A stretch of 64,000 bases of DNA, taken from contig NZ_JAUSUK010000002.1 of NCBI RefSeq assembly GCF_030813515.1, forward strand, positions 744,001 through 808,000. Direction: 5' to 3'. The first letter of the stretch is position 1. Each line of letters starts with the position of its first letter. The DNA comes from Rhodopseudomonas julia. Its GTDB lineage: Bacteria; Pseudomonadota; Alphaproteobacteria; Rhizobiales; Afifellaceae. A program made the position numbers and the translations under genes. Shown here in pieces: positions 54,608 to 64,000 of the stretch. The notes below the pieces were generated by a model, which ran no database searches, was not told the DNA's origin, and saw nothing but the letters and a program-made list of their open reading frames with translations.

Positions 54608-54654
54608 CAACGGTTCCTGAAAGACGCTTTGGACGTGTGTCGCGGAGGGATCGA

Positions 54655-56133
54655 TTGGCTCAGCTCATCTCGCTTGGCAGCCTGAAGGCGCCGACATCTG
54701 CCGCTCAAATGCGGGCTTCGCTCGCCAAGTCCGGCTGCGCCTCCTCAAGCTGCGGCTCTTCTGACGGACCCGCCGATATGTCGCCGGAATTGTGGGAGCG
54801 GGTGAAGGATCACCCCTGTTACTCGGAAGAGGCGCATCATTATTTCGCGCGCATGCACGTCGCCGTCGCTCCCGCCTGCAACATCCAGTGCAATTACTGC
54901 AATCGGAAGTACGATTGCGCCAATGAAAGCCGGCCGGGCGTCGTCTCCGAGCGGCTCGACCCCGACCAGGCGGTCAAGAAAGTCATCGCGGTCGCCAACG
55001 AGGTGCCGCAGCTTTCCGTCCTCGGCATCGCCGGCCCCGGCGACGCCTGTTACGACTGGCGCAAGACGAAAGAGACGTTTGAGCGCGTCTCCAAGGAAAT
55101 CCCGGACCTCAAGCTCTGCCTGTCGACCAACGGTCTGGCGCTGCCGGATTACGTCGACGAGATCGCCGACATGGCGATCGACCATGTAACGATCACCATC
55201 AATGCGATCGATCCGGAGATCGGTGCGAAGATCTATCCCTGGGTCTTCTACGATCACCGGCGCTGGACCGGCGTGGAGGCGTCTCAGATCCTGCTTGAGC
55301 GGCAGATGCTCGGCCTGGAGATGCTCGTCGCCCGCGGCATCCTGGTGAAGGTCAATTCCGTCATGATCCCTGGGATCAACGACGAGCATTTGATCGAGGT
55401 GAACAAGGCGGTGAAGGCGAAGGGCGCCTTCCTCCACAACATCATGCCGCTGATTTCCGACCCTGCCCACGGCACACATTTCGGGCTGACGGGTCAGCGT
55501 GGGCCAACGCCGATGGAGGTGAAGGCGCTGCAGGACAAGGTGGAGGGCGGCACCAAGCTGATGCGCCATTGCCGCCAGTGTCGCGCCGATGCCGTCGGCA
55601 TCCTTGGCGAGGATCGCGGCCAGGAATTTACCATGGACCAGCTGCCCGAGACGGTTTCCTACGATCCGGCGCGACGCGAGGAATATCGCTCCGTGGTCGC
55701 GACGGTGCGCGGCGAACATGCCGCAACCAAAGAGGCGGCCAAAGCAGATCTTGCCGAAGTGGGCGATGCGCCGGCGCTTCTTGTCGCGGTGGCAACAAGA
55801 GGTGGCGGGCGTATCAATCTACACTTCGGTCATGCGCAGGAATTCCAGGTCTTCGAAGTTTCACCTGGCGGCGTGACCTTCGTGGGGCATCGCAAAGTCG
55901 AGCAATATTGCCATGGTGGACACGGCGAGGAGAGGGCCTTCGACGGCATCGTCGAAACGCTGCAAGGCGTCTCTGTCGTCATGTGCGCCAAGATTGGCGA
56001 AGCCCCAAAAGACCGACTGGAGAAGGTCGGCATCAAGGCGAGCGACGCCCATGCTTATGACTGGATCGAGGCAGGCATCGCTGCCTGGTACGCCGCCGAA
56101 TACGGCACCCAGCCTGCCGTGCTGACAGCCTAA
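54655..56133 (+). CDS. nifB: NifB, radical SAM enzyme making the FeMo-cofactor core
   Basis: 492 residues from a TTG start at 54655, chosen because GGAGGG lies six bases upstream; a GTG at 54637 has no ribosome-binding site. The radical SAM cluster ligands are Cys75, Cys79 and Cys82 ([16 protein letters not shown]). The SAM domain runs to about residue 310. A C-terminal NifX/NafY-like domain (~375-480) follows. NifB fuses two 4Fe-4S clusters with a carbide to form NifB-co, the precursor for FeMo-co. fdxN follows 17 bp downstream. Confidence 0.97.
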   Translation: MAQLISLGSLKAPTSAAQMRASLAKSGCASSSCGSSDGPADMSPELWERVKDHPCYSEEAHHYFARMHVAVAPACNIQCNYCNRKYDCANESRPGVVSERLDPDQAVKKVIAVANEVPQLSVLGIAGPGDACYDWRKTKETFERVSKEIPDLKLCLSTNGLALPDYVDEIADMAIDHVTITINAIDPEIGAKIYPWVFYDHRRWTGVEASQILLERQMLGLEMLVARGILVKVNSVMIPGINDEHLIEVNKAVKAKGAFLHNIMPLISDPAHGTHFGLTGQRGPTPMEVKALQDKVEGGTKLMRHCRQCRADAVGILGEDRGQEFTMDQLPETVSYDPARREEYRSVVATVRGEHAATKEAAKADLAEVGDAPALLVAVATRGGGRINLHFGHAQEFQVFEVSPGGVTFVGHRKVEQYCHGGHGEERAFDGIVETLQGVSVVMCAKIGEAPKDRLEKVGIKASDAHAYDWIEAGIAAWYAAEYGTQPAVLTA

Positions 56134-56150
56134 CCGAGAGGAGAAATCAA

Positions 56151-56345
56151 ATGGCCTACAAGATCATCAAGTCCCAGTGCACCGTTTGCGGCGCCTGCGA
56201 ATTCGAGTGCCCGAACGCGGCCATCAAGTTCAAGGGCGATACCTACATCATCGACCAGGACAAATGCACCGAATGCGAGGGGCATTTCGATGCCCCGCAA
56301 TGCGTTGCCGTCTGCCCGGTCCCGGACACTTGCGTCCCGGCCTGA
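56151..56345 (+). CDS. fdxN: FdxN-type 2[4Fe-4S] ferredoxin
   Basis: 64 residues with two cluster motifs: [12 protein letters not shown] (C-X2-C-X2-C-X3-C) and C-X2-C-X8-C-X3-C in the second half, the 8-residue insertion being typical of nif-linked ferredoxins next to nifB. It likely supplies low-potential electrons to NifB or to nitrogenase reductase. Good ribosome-binding site (GAGAGGAG). A strong hairpin follows in the gap before nifZ. Confidence 0.95.
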   Translation: MAYKIIKSQCTVCGACEFECPNAAIKFKGDTYIIDQDKCTECEGHFDAPQCVAVCPVPDTCVPA

Positions 56346-56357
56346 GTTGAATTGGCC

Positions 56358-56385
56358 GCCGGCGGGCCGGGTTCGGCCTGCCGGC
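56358..56385 (+). other. Strong hairpin in the fdxN-nifZ gap
   Basis: 12-bp stem (GCCGGCGGGCCG/CGGCCTGCCGGC, one G-T pair) with a 4-nt loop, 13 bp after the fdxN stop. Only scattered T follow, so it is a weak terminator at most. It may stabilise the nifB-fdxN mRNA or cause partial termination before nifZ. Confidence 0.65.
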
Positions 56386-56452
56386 GCTGTCTTGTGCGCC
56401 TCGCACGGATCACAGCCGACCTGACATTCGCCATGTCGCGAAGGAGACTGCG

Positions 56453-56788
56453 ATGGGACTTGCCCGCGAAGACGAGGTAGAGATTTACGATCAGCCTCTC
56501 TTCATGCCTGGTGCCAAGGTGCGCGCCCGGAAGGCCGTCAAGAACGACGGGACGATGCCCGGCTGCGAGATCGGCGAGATCGTCGTGCGCAAAGGGGATG
56601 AAGGATATGTGCGCGACGTCGGCACCTATCTGCAGCGGTATTACATCTACGCGGTCGAGTTTCTCGATTGCGGCAGGATCGTCGGCATGCGCGGGCGCGA
56701 GCTGATCGCCGTCGACGCAACCGAAATCAACGACTCCGGCGACGGAGCGGCGAGCGACATTTCGGACGAGCAGGAGACAGCAGCATGA
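56453..56788 (+). CDS. nifZ: NifZ, P-cluster maturation protein
   Basis: 111 residues: DVEIYDQPLFMPGAKVRARKAVKNDGTMPGCEIGEIVVRKGDEGYVRDVGTYLQ is the conserved NifZ core. NifZ helps form the second P-cluster of NifDK. The tail after residue ~95 is acidic. The 107-bp gap to fdxN contains the hairpin above. Its stop overlaps the nifT start by four bases (ATGA). Confidence 0.93.
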   Translation: MGLAREDEVEIYDQPLFMPGAKVRARKAVKNDGTMPGCEIGEIVVRKGDEGYVRDVGTYLQRYYIYAVEFLDCGRIVGMRGRELIAVDATEINDSGDGAASDISDEQETAA

Positions 56789-57000
56789 AGGTGATGATCC
56801 GCAGCACGCCCAAGGGGCTTTCCGCCTATGTCGCAAAGAAGGATCTCGAAGAGCCGATCGTCGAATGCGAGCACGAGGCGCTGTGGGGCGGCTGGGTGAA
56901 GCTGAAGAATGGCTGGATTCTGGAGCTGCCGGAGATGGAGGCCGACACCAAGCTGCCGATCACGGTCGAAGCGCGGCGCCGCCCGGAAAGCGTTTCATGA
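56785..57000 (+). CDS. nifT: NifT/FixU protein
   Basis: 71 residues, the normal NifT length (about 72): KVMIRSTPKGLSAYVAKKDLEEPIV, then GGWVKLKNGWILELPEM. Function unknown and dispensable in tested diazotrophs, but conserved in nif clusters. Starts inside the nifZ stop and its own stop overlaps the start of the SIR2-like gene by four bases (ATGA), so three genes are chained. Confidence 0.93.
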   Translation: MKVMIRSTPKGLSAYVAKKDLEEPIVECEHEALWGGWVKLKNGWILELPEMEADTKLPITVEARRRPESVS

Positions 57001-57872
57001 GTGTTGAGGCGGCTTTGGACGAGCTGGTTGTCCGCAACGCCGAGCCAGTCCTTGACGACATCGTCCGCCGCCTGAAGAGCGGCGGTATCATTCCCTATCT
57101 CGGTCCCGGCACGGTGCCCGTCGATGCGGGCGTTCCCGCGAGCTATGCGGCATTGGCCGCGTTCTTCACCTCGAAAGTCGCGCTGCCGAGACGTGCGCGT
57201 GGCAATCCCTGGGCCTCGGCGCAGTTCATCGAAGGGCGCAAGCATCGCAAGACGCTCGACGCTTTGATGGCGGAGGCCTTCGCCGCGCCGGTGGCGCCGA
57301 CGGCGCTTCACGAGGCGCTCGCCTCATGCCCACAAATCCCGATGATCGTCGACAGCTGGTATGACGGAGCGATGCGGTCTGCGCTCGCTCAATGCGGCAG
57401 CCGGGGCAGCGATTGGGGCGAAGTGCAGGGGATCACCCGCGCCGGTATCGGCGAATTTCTCTGGTTCCGCTTTTACGACGCTGAGGGTGACGAGGTGGCC
57501 GCGCCGGAAGATGAATGGCGAACGCTCCTCTATAAGCCGCATGGCGGCGTGACGCCGGCGCACAATTATCTCATTGCCGATTCCGACTATGTCGAAGTGT
57601 TGACGGAAATCGACATCCAGACGCCGATCCCTGAGATCGTGCGCACACGACGGACAAATTGCGGTTTTCTGTTCATCGGTTGTCGCTTCGACGACCAGAT
57701 GCTCCGGCTCTATGCCCGGCAGATCATGAAGCGCTCCAAGGGCCCGTATTTCGCACTGGTGGAGCCTGAAGGGCTCACGCGCAACGAGCTGCGTTTCTTT
57801 GAGACGGAAGCGATCACGCCGCTCGCCGTTTCTCCGGCAAGACTTGCCGAACGCCTCGCCGAGACGGTCTGA
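56997..57872 (+). CDS. SIR2-like protein coupled to nifZ-nifT
   Basis: 291 residues of the SIR2_2-like superfamily. The Rossmann-type start is seen as GGIIPYLGPGTVPVDAG near residues 29-45, where canonical sirtuins have GAGxS. The later element PTALHEALASCPQIPMIVDSWYD replaces the TTNYD-type motif, and a third segment (CGFLFIGCRFDDQMLR) matches the SIR2_2 C-terminal part. The catalytic-His and GAGxS motifs are not obvious, so deacylase activity is doubtful; NAD(H) or nucleotide binding is possible. It starts in the nifT stop codon, so it belongs to the nif operon. Role in nitrogen fixation unknown. Confidence 0.78.
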   Translation: MSVEAALDELVVRNAEPVLDDIVRRLKSGGIIPYLGPGTVPVDAGVPASYAALAAFFTSKVALPRRARGNPWASAQFIEGRKHRKTLDALMAEAFAAPVAPTALHEALASCPQIPMIVDSWYDGAMRSALAQCGSRGSDWGEVQGITRAGIGEFLWFRFYDAEGDEVAAPEDEWRTLLYKPHGGVTPAHNYLIADSDYVEVLTEIDIQTPIPEIVRTRRTNCGFLFIGCRFDDQMLRLYARQIMKRSKGPYFALVEPEGLTRNELRFFETEAITPLAVSPARLAERLAETV

Positions 57873-57970
57873 GTCTCTTCTTTTCCTGACACGATTTTCA
57901 AGCGGCTGACCGCTCGACGGCGCTTTGGCCTGTCGCTGCGCCAGGTCATGGCGAAACGCGACATTCGCAA

Positions 57971-58065
57971 TGTCGTGTCGGTTTTGTCGGTTGTTCGGCT
58001 CTCTTCCCTCTGTCGTCTTTTGTCGGAGATCGGACAGCGACTGTCGGAGGTCCGGTCCTTTGTCG
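57971..58065 (+). promoter_or_regulatory. NifA activator region upstream of nifH
   Basis: One exact NifA site TGTCGGAGATCGGACA (58021-58036, TGT-N10-ACA) about 87 bp before the -24 element. It is embedded in a cluster of seven TGTCG half-sites at 57971, 57976, 57985, 58011, 58021, 58042 and 58061. Just upstream, a perfect inverted repeat CGACATT-CGC-AATGTCG lies at 57959-57975. The rest of the 325-bp SIR2-nifH gap holds no gene. Confidence 0.85.
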
Positions 58066-58086
58066 AATCTCATAACTGTCTCATAA

Positions 58087-59097
<1,011 letters not shown>

Positions 59098-59105
59098 TTG
59101 TCCCC

Positions 59106-59134
59106 GCCCGGCCGCCGCAGGGCGGTGGCCGGGC
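59106..59134 (+). other. 13-bp hairpin between nifH and nifD
   Basis: Stem of 13 pairs including one G-T, with a 3-nt loop, filling much of the 70-bp nifH-nifD gap. There is no T-run. Hairpins here commonly protect nifH mRNA ends and raise NifH over NifDK; that function is inferred. Confidence 0.75.
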
Positions 59135-59167
59135 CCATCTTCAACATTGTTCGATGAGGAGAGCGCT

Positions 59168-60667
59168 ATGAGCCTCGACCACAAGAACGACGCCGAGTTC
59201 CACGCCAGCCTCATTGAGGAGGTGTTGAAGGCCTATCCGGACAAGGCCCAGAAGAAGCGGAGCCGGCATCTGAGTGTCGCCAAGCCCGCGGAGGCCCCCG
59301 AAGAAGGCGGCGAACAGAATCTGTCGGAATGCGCCGTCAAATCCAACATCAAGTCGATCCCGGGCGTCATGACGATCCGCGGCTGTGCCTATGCCGGATC
59401 CAAGGGCGTGGTCTGGGGCCCGGTGAAGGACATGGTCCATATCAGCCATGGCCCGGTCGGTTGCGGCCAGTATTCTTGGGCCCAGCGCCGCAATTATTAC
59501 ACTGGCACGACCGGCGTCGACACCTTCGTGACGATGCAGTTCACCACCGATTTCCAAGAGCGCGACATCGTCTTCGGCGGTGACAAGAAGCTCGAAAAGG
59601 TGATCGACGAGATCAACGAGCTGTTCCCGCTCGCCAACGGCATTTCCATCCAGTCGGAATGCCCGATCGGTCTGATCGGTGACGATATCGAGGCCGTGGC
59701 GCGCAAGAAGAAGAGCGAAACCGGCAAGACTGTGGTGCCGGTGCGCTGCGAGGGTTTCCGTGGCGTGTCGCAGTCGCTCGGCCACCACATCGCCAACGAT
59801 ACGATCCGCGACTGGGTGCTCGACAAGAGCGAACGCGAGTTCGAGGCGACGGATTACGACGTCACCATCATCGGCGACTACAATATCGGCGGCGACGCCT
59901 GGGCCTCGCGCCGGCTTCTGGAAGAGATGGGCCTCAGGGTTATCGGCAGCTGGTCCGGCGACGGCACGCTCGCCGAACTCGAGCAGGCGCCGAAGGCGAA
60001 GCTCAACCTCATCCATTGCTACCGGTCGATGAATTACATCTGCCGCCACATGGAAGAGAAGCACGGCGTGCCGTGGACGGAGTACAATCTCTTCGGCCCG
60101 ACGCAGATCGCCCAATCGCTGCGCCATATCGCCAGTTATTTCGACGATACCATCAAGGAAGGTGCGGAGCGCGTCATCGCCAAGTACCAGCCGCTCGTCG
60201 ATGCCGTCGTCGGCAAGTACAAGCCGCGCCTCGAAGGCAAGACGGTGATGCTCTATGTCGGCGGCCTGCGTCCACGCCATATCGTCAATGCTTATGACGA
60301 TCTCGGCATGGAAATCGTCGGCACCGGTTATGAATTCGCCCACAACGACGATTATCAGCGCACCGGCCATTACGTGAAAGAAGGCACGCTCATCTACGAT
60401 GACGTGACCGGCTACGAGCTGGAGAAGTTCATCGAGCAGATCCGGCCCAATCTCGTCGGCTCGGGCATCAAGGAAAAGTACCCGGTGCAGAAGATGGGCA
60501 TCCCGTTCCGTCAGATGCATTCCTGGGACTATTCCGGCCCCTATCACGGCTACGACGGTTTCGCGGTCTTCGCCCGCGACATGGACCTCGCCATCAACAA
60601 CCCCGTCTGGGATCTGTTCGACGCTCCCTGGACCAAGACCGAGCCGCTGGCGGTCGCCGCCGAATAG
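59168..60667 (+). CDS. nifD: Nitrogenase MoFe protein alpha subunit
   Basis: 499 residues from ATG 59168 behind GAGGAG. P-cluster cysteines at 73, 99 and 165 keep the exact spacing (26 and 66) of the Azotobacter alpha chain. The FeMo-co Cys is in [11 protein letters not shown] and the His in [12 protein letters not shown]. The [19 protein letters not shown] segment marks the Mo-type (not V or Fe-only) enzyme. Forms the alpha2beta2 tetramer with NifK, encoded 33 bp downstream. Confidence 0.99.
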   Translation: MSLDHKNDAEFHASLIEEVLKAYPDKAQKKRSRHLSVAKPAEAPEEGGEQNLSECAVKSNIKSIPGVMTIRGCAYAGSKGVVWGPVKDMVHISHGPVGCGQYSWAQRRNYYTGTTGVDTFVTMQFTTDFQERDIVFGGDKKLEKVIDEINELFPLANGISIQSECPIGLIGDDIEAVARKKKSETGKTVVPVRCEGFRGVSQSLGHHIANDTIRDWVLDKSEREFEATDYDVTIIGDYNIGGDAWASRRLLEEMGLRVIGSWSGDGTLAELEQAPKAKLNLIHCYRSMNYICRHMEEKHGVPWTEYNLFGPTQIAQSLRHIASYFDDTIKEGAERVIAKYQPLVDAVVGKYKPRLEGKTVMLYVGGLRPRHIVNAYDDLGMEIVGTGYEFAHNDDYQRTGHYVKEGTLIYDDVTGYELEKFIEQIRPNLVGSGIKEKYPVQKMGIPFRQMHSWDYSGPYHGYDGFAVFARDMDLAINNPVWDLFDAPWTKTEPLAVAAE

Positions 60668-60700
60668 CGCGCGCGCCGAGCCTCAAGAAGGAATGGACCC

Positions 60701-62236
60701 ATGCCACAATCTGCAGAGAAAGTCCTCGACCACAGCCTTCTGTTCCGGGAGCCGGAATACAAGGAGATGTTCGCCAAGAAGCGTGCGGACATGGAAAACA
60801 TGCCTGCCGCCGAGAAAGTGCAGGAAACCGCCGACTGGACGAAGAGCTGGGAGTATCGGGAGAAGAACTTTGCCCGCGAATCCCTCTCCATCAACCCGGC
60901 AAAGGCTTGCCAGCCGCTCGGTGCCGTCTTCGCGGCGGCGGGTTTTGAGAAGACGCTGAGCTTCGTGCACGGCAGCCAGGGCTGCGTCGCCTATTACCGC
61001 TCGCATCTCTCCCGCCACTTCAAGGAGCCGTGCTCCGCGGTTTCCTCCTCGATGACGGAAGATGCGGCCGTGTTCGGCGGCCTCAACAACATGATCGAGG
61101 GCTTGAAGAACGCCTATGCGCTCTACTCGCCGAAGATGATCGCGGTGTCGACGACCTGCATGGCCGAGGTGATCGGCGACGATCTGCAGTCGTTCATCAT
61201 CGGCGCCAAAGAAAAAGAATCGGTGCCGCAGGGTTTCCCAGTGCCCTTTGCCCACACTCCGGCCTTTGTCGGCAGCCACACGACCGGCTACGACAACATG
61301 CTGCGCGGGATTCTCGAGGGCTTCTGGGCAGATGCCGAGGTCACGAAGAACGAGACGATCAACATCGTGCCGGGCTTCGACGGGTTCGCGGTCGGCAACA
61401 ATCGCGAGCTGAAGCGCATCCTCGACCTGATGGGCGTGGAATACACGATCCTCTCCGACGTCTCCGATCAGTTCGACACGCCTTCGGACGGCGAGTTCCG
61501 CATGTATGACGGCGGCACGACGCTTGAAGCGGCCAAGAACGCGGTCAATGCCAAGGCGACGATCAGCCTGCAGCAATACTGCTCGGTGAAGACGCTTCAA
61601 TACGCAAAGTCCCTCGATCAGGAGACGGCGAGCTTCCACTACCCGATGGGCGTGGCGGCGACCGACGAATTCCTGATGAAGGTGTCCGAGATCACCGGCA
61701 AGGAGATCCCGGAAGAGCTCAGGATGGAGCGCGGCCGTCTCGTCGATGCGATGGCCGACAGCCAGGCGACCCTGCACGGCAAGACCTACGCCATCTACGG
61801 CGATCCGGACTTCGTCTATGCGATGGCCCGCTTCGTGCTGGAGTTCGGCGGCGAGCCGCGCCACTGCCTGGCGACCAACGGCACCAAGCCGTGGGCGAAG
61901 AAGATGCAGGCCCTGTTTGATAGCTCGCCCTTCGGCGCGGAATGCAAGGCCTATCCGGGCAATGATCTGTGGCACATGCGGTCGCTTCTCGCCACCGAGC
62001 CGACGGACTTCCTCATCGGCAATTCGCACGGCAAGTTCCTGGAGCGCGACACGGGCGTGCCGCTCATCCGGCTGACCTTCCCGATCTTCGACAGGCACCA
62101 TCACCACCGCTTCCCCGTCTGGGGCTACCAGGGCGGATTGCGGGTTCTGGTGACGCTGCTCGACAAGGCGTTCGACACGCTCGACGCGGCCGGGCTGGAG
62201 CCGGGCGGTGACATTTCCTTCGATTTGACCCGCTAA
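60701..62236 (+). CDS. nifK: Nitrogenase MoFe protein beta subunit
   Basis: 511 residues. P-cluster cysteines at 70, 95 and 153, the same numbers as in Azotobacter NifK. Conserved [29 protein letters not shown], and [20 protein letters not shown] segments. An N-terminal ~50-residue extension wraps NifD in known structures. nifE follows 26 bp downstream. Confidence 0.99.
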   Translation: MPQSAEKVLDHSLLFREPEYKEMFAKKRADMENMPAAEKVQETADWTKSWEYREKNFARESLSINPAKACQPLGAVFAAAGFEKTLSFVHGSQGCVAYYRSHLSRHFKEPCSAVSSSMTEDAAVFGGLNNMIEGLKNAYALYSPKMIAVSTTCMAEVIGDDLQSFIIGAKEKESVPQGFPVPFAHTPAFVGSHTTGYDNMLRGILEGFWADAEVTKNETINIVPGFDGFAVGNNRELKRILDLMGVEYTILSDVSDQFDTPSDGEFRMYDGGTTLEAAKNAVNAKATISLQQYCSVKTLQYAKSLDQETASFHYPMGVAATDEFLMKVSEITGKEIPEELRMERGRLVDAMADSQATLHGKTYAIYGDPDFVYAMARFVLEFGGEPRHCLATNGTKPWAKKMQALFDSSPFGAECKAYPGNDLWHMRSLLATEPTDFLIGNSHGKFLERDTGVPLIRLTFPIFDRHHHHRFPVWGYQGGLRVLVTLLDKAFDTLDAAGLEPGGDISFDLTR

Positions 62237-62262
62237 AAGGCGGGCGGCGCCGGGAGGCGATC

Positions 62263-63708
62263 ATGGGCGAAGTCTTGAGGTCGAAAACAGCCGAACTCTT
62301 CAACGAGCCGGGCTGTGCGAAAAACCAGGCCAAGAGCGAAAAGGAGCGCAAGAAAGGCTGCTCCAAGCCTTTGGTGCCGGGCGCCGCCGCAGGCGGTTGT
62401 GCCTTCGACGGTGCCAAGATCGCGCTGGAGCCGATCGTCGACGTCGTGCATCTGACGCACGGGCCGTCGGCGTGCGAAGGCAACAGCTGGGACAACCGCC
62501 ATGCTGCCACCTCGGGGCCGAGCACTTACCGGCTCGGCCTCACCACCGATCTCTCCGAGCTCGACATCGTCATGGGCAACGGAGAAAAGCGACTGTATCG
62601 GGCGATCAAGGACGCGATCGCCCGTTACGACCCGCCGGCCGTCTTCGTCTATCAGACCTGCGTGCCGGCGATGATCGGCGACGACATCGAGGCCGTCTGT
62701 CGGCATGCGGCGGAGAAGACCGGCACGCCCTGCATTCCGGTTCTGTCGGCCGGGTTTTCGGGCAAGAAGAATTTCGGCAACAAGCTCGCCGGTGAGGCGC
62801 TCTTCAAGCACGTCATCGGCACCATCGAGCCTGAATATACGACGCCGACGGACGTCAACATTCTGGGCGAATACAACATCGTCGGCGAGATCTGGCAGAT
62901 CAAACCGCTTCTGGAAAAACTCGGTATCCGGCTTCTCGCCAACATCACCGGGGATGCGCGCTACCGCGATATCGCCGGCGCGCACCGCGCCCGCGTCAAC
63001 ATGATGATGTGCTCGGCGGCTCTCATCAATCTGGCGCGCCAGATGGAGGAACGCTGGGGCATCCCGTATTTCGAAGGGTCTTTCTATGGCATCGCCGATA
63101 CGTCGGCAGCTTTGCGCATGCTTGCCCGCATGCTCGTCGAGCGCGGAGCCCCTGAAGATCTTTTGGAGCGCACGGAAGCGTTGATCACGGCGGAGGAGGC
63201 GCGGGCCTGGGCGCGCATCGAACCTTACCGCGAGATCCTCAAGGGCAAACGCGTCATTCTCTATACGGGCGGGGTCAAATCCTGGTCGATCGTCTCCGCT
63301 CTGCAGGAGATCGGCATGAAGATCGTCGCCACCTCGGTGCGCAAGTCGACGGAAGGCGACAAGGAGCGGATCAAGGAGATCATGGACGATCCGCATATGG
63401 TCGGCTCCGTTCCGGCACGAGAGATGTATGCGAGGCTCGCCAATGACGAGGCGGACATTCTCCTGTCGGGCGGCAAGACGCAATATGTCGGGCTGAAGGC
63501 GCGCAGGCCGTGGCTCGATATCAACCAGGAGCGCAACTACGCCTATGCCGGCTATGACGGCACCGTGGCGCTCGTGGCGGAACTCGCCAAATCCTTGTCC
63601 AATCCTGTGTGGGAGGAGATCCGTCGGCCTGCGCCCTGGGAAATCTCCGCCGATATCGTCCCGCTCGATTGCGGACCGCAATCGCGTTCCGGCGTCGGGG
63701 AGGCGTAG
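62263..63708 (+). CDS. nifE: FeMo-cofactor assembly scaffold NifE
   Basis: 481 residues. Homologue of NifD that with NifN forms the scaffold where NifB-co is matured to FeMo-co. Cluster-binding cysteines lie in ELFNEPGCAKNQ, SKPLVPGAAAGGCAFDG, HLTHGPSACEGNSWDNR and [18 protein letters not shown]. The ribosome-binding site GGGAGGCG precedes the ATG. Its stop TAG is immediately followed by the nifN ATG. Confidence 0.98.
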   Translation: MGEVLRSKTAELFNEPGCAKNQAKSEKERKKGCSKPLVPGAAAGGCAFDGAKIALEPIVDVVHLTHGPSACEGNSWDNRHAATSGPSTYRLGLTTDLSELDIVMGNGEKRLYRAIKDAIARYDPPAVFVYQTCVPAMIGDDIEAVCRHAAEKTGTPCIPVLSAGFSGKKNFGNKLAGEALFKHVIGTIEPEYTTPTDVNILGEYNIVGEIWQIKPLLEKLGIRLLANITGDARYRDIAGAHRARVNMMMCSAALINLARQMEERWGIPYFEGSFYGIADTSAALRMLARMLVERGAPEDLLERTEALITAEEARAWARIEPYREILKGKRVILYTGGVKSWSIVSALQEIGMKIVATSVRKSTEGDKERIKEIMDDPHMVGSVPAREMYARLANDEADILLSGGKTQYVGLKARRPWLDINQERNYAYAGYDGTVALVAELAKSLSNPVWEEIRRPAPWEISADIVPLDCGPQSRSGVGEA

Positions 63709-64000
63709 ATGGCCACGCTCCTCCAGCCGAAAAAGAACGGCTCGATCAATCCTTTGAAGTCCTCCGCGCCGCTCGGCGCGGCGCTTGCCTATCTCGGCGT
63801 CGATGGCGCCGTGCCGCTCTTTCATGGTGCGCAAGGGTGCACCTCCTTCGCCCTGACGCTCGCCGTCCGCCATTTCCGCGAGGACATGCCGATGCAGACG
63901 ACGGCGATCGCCGAGGTCGAGACGATCTTGGGTGGTGCCGACAATCTGGAGGAGGCGCTCGTCAATCTGCAGGCGCGGATGAACCCGAAGTTCATCGGCA
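63709..64000 (+). CDS. nifN: FeMo-cofactor assembly scaffold NifN (partial)
   Basis: The first 97 codons are present; the right edge cuts the gene. Starts directly after the nifE stop codon. The N-terminus INPLKSSAPLGAALAYLGVDG and the HGAQGCTSFALTLAVRHFRE segment are typical of NifN, homologue of NifK and partner of NifE. Confidence 0.95.
   Translation, partial: MATLLQPKKNGSINPLKSSAPLGAALAYLGVDGAVPLFHGAQGCTSFALTLAVRHFREDMPMQTTAIAEVETILGGADNLEEALVNLQARMNPKFIG

Overview
The window is GC-rich, densely coding chromosomal DNA from an alphaproteobacterium, most likely a free-living nitrogen-fixing member of the Hyphomicrobiales (Rhizobiales). The evidence is a circularly permuted two-piece tmRNA with the alphaproteobacterial tag ANDNYAEARLAA, next to an alphaproteobacterial-type sspB. 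Small alphaproteobacterial families (DUF4169, RHH_4) sit around fumC, and NifA carries the oxygen-sensitive Cys signature of rhizobial NifA. The genus cannot be fixed from the sequence. No transposase, integrase, prophage or CRISPR array was seen.

Layout: 1-10.9 kb holds an NhaP/RCK antiporter (cut by the left edge), a UvrD/PcrA helicase, GFA and cupin proteins, a PRC-barrel exported protein, a ClC channel with CBS domains, a hotdog thioesterase and a D-lactate/glycolate-type FAD oxidase. 10.9-18.6 kb holds a very large AsmA-type protein, then a leftward block of RHH protein, exported unknown, DUF4169, fumC, sspB and ssrA (tmRNA). 18.6-22.2 kb is a self-contained locus: a rhombosortase, its likely VIT/VWA target with a GlyGly-CTERM tail, and a divergent TetR regulator with three copies of a 13-bp operator between them. 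22.2-31.8 kb holds thyA-folA, hflK-hflC-DUF2065-HtrA, a GNAT gene with serB, miaA (whose start codon overlaps that of serB), and a CHASE3/HWE histidine kinase divergent from a single-domain response regulator.

Branched-chain amino acid genes occupy 32.2-46.5 kb in three pieces: ilvB-ilvN with a predicted leaderless leader peptide and attenuator, ilvC with a strong terminator, and leuA behind a leucine-rich leader ORF. Between them lie a LysE exporter, an EPFW-motif secreted protein, a RecD-like helicase, an S8 peptidase with a separate small protein resembling its prodomain, a crcB-crcB-DUF190 fluoride cassette, PilZ, a second NhaP antiporter and PhzF. After leuA come a DUF1624 membrane protein, recQ, betB, tRNA-Lys(CTT) and a BASS transporter.

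The last 11.5 kb is a nif cluster on the plus strand: nifA, nifB-fdxN-nifZ-nifT-SIR2-like, and nifH-nifD-nifK-nifE-nifN (nifN cut by the right edge). nifA, nifB and nifH each have a sigma54 -24/-12 element; nifB has two and nifH one exact NifA upstream site (TGT-N10-ACA). The inferred circuit is oxygen-sensitive NifA with sigma54 activating FeMo-cofactor genes (nifB, nifE, nifN), electron supply (fdxN), P-cluster maturation (nifZ) and the structural genes together. Strong hairpins in the nifH-nifD and fdxN-nifZ gaps probably tune relative expression. The less explained parts are the rhombosortase locus, the split S8 peptidase/prodomain pair and the SIR2-like gene translationally coupled to nifT.
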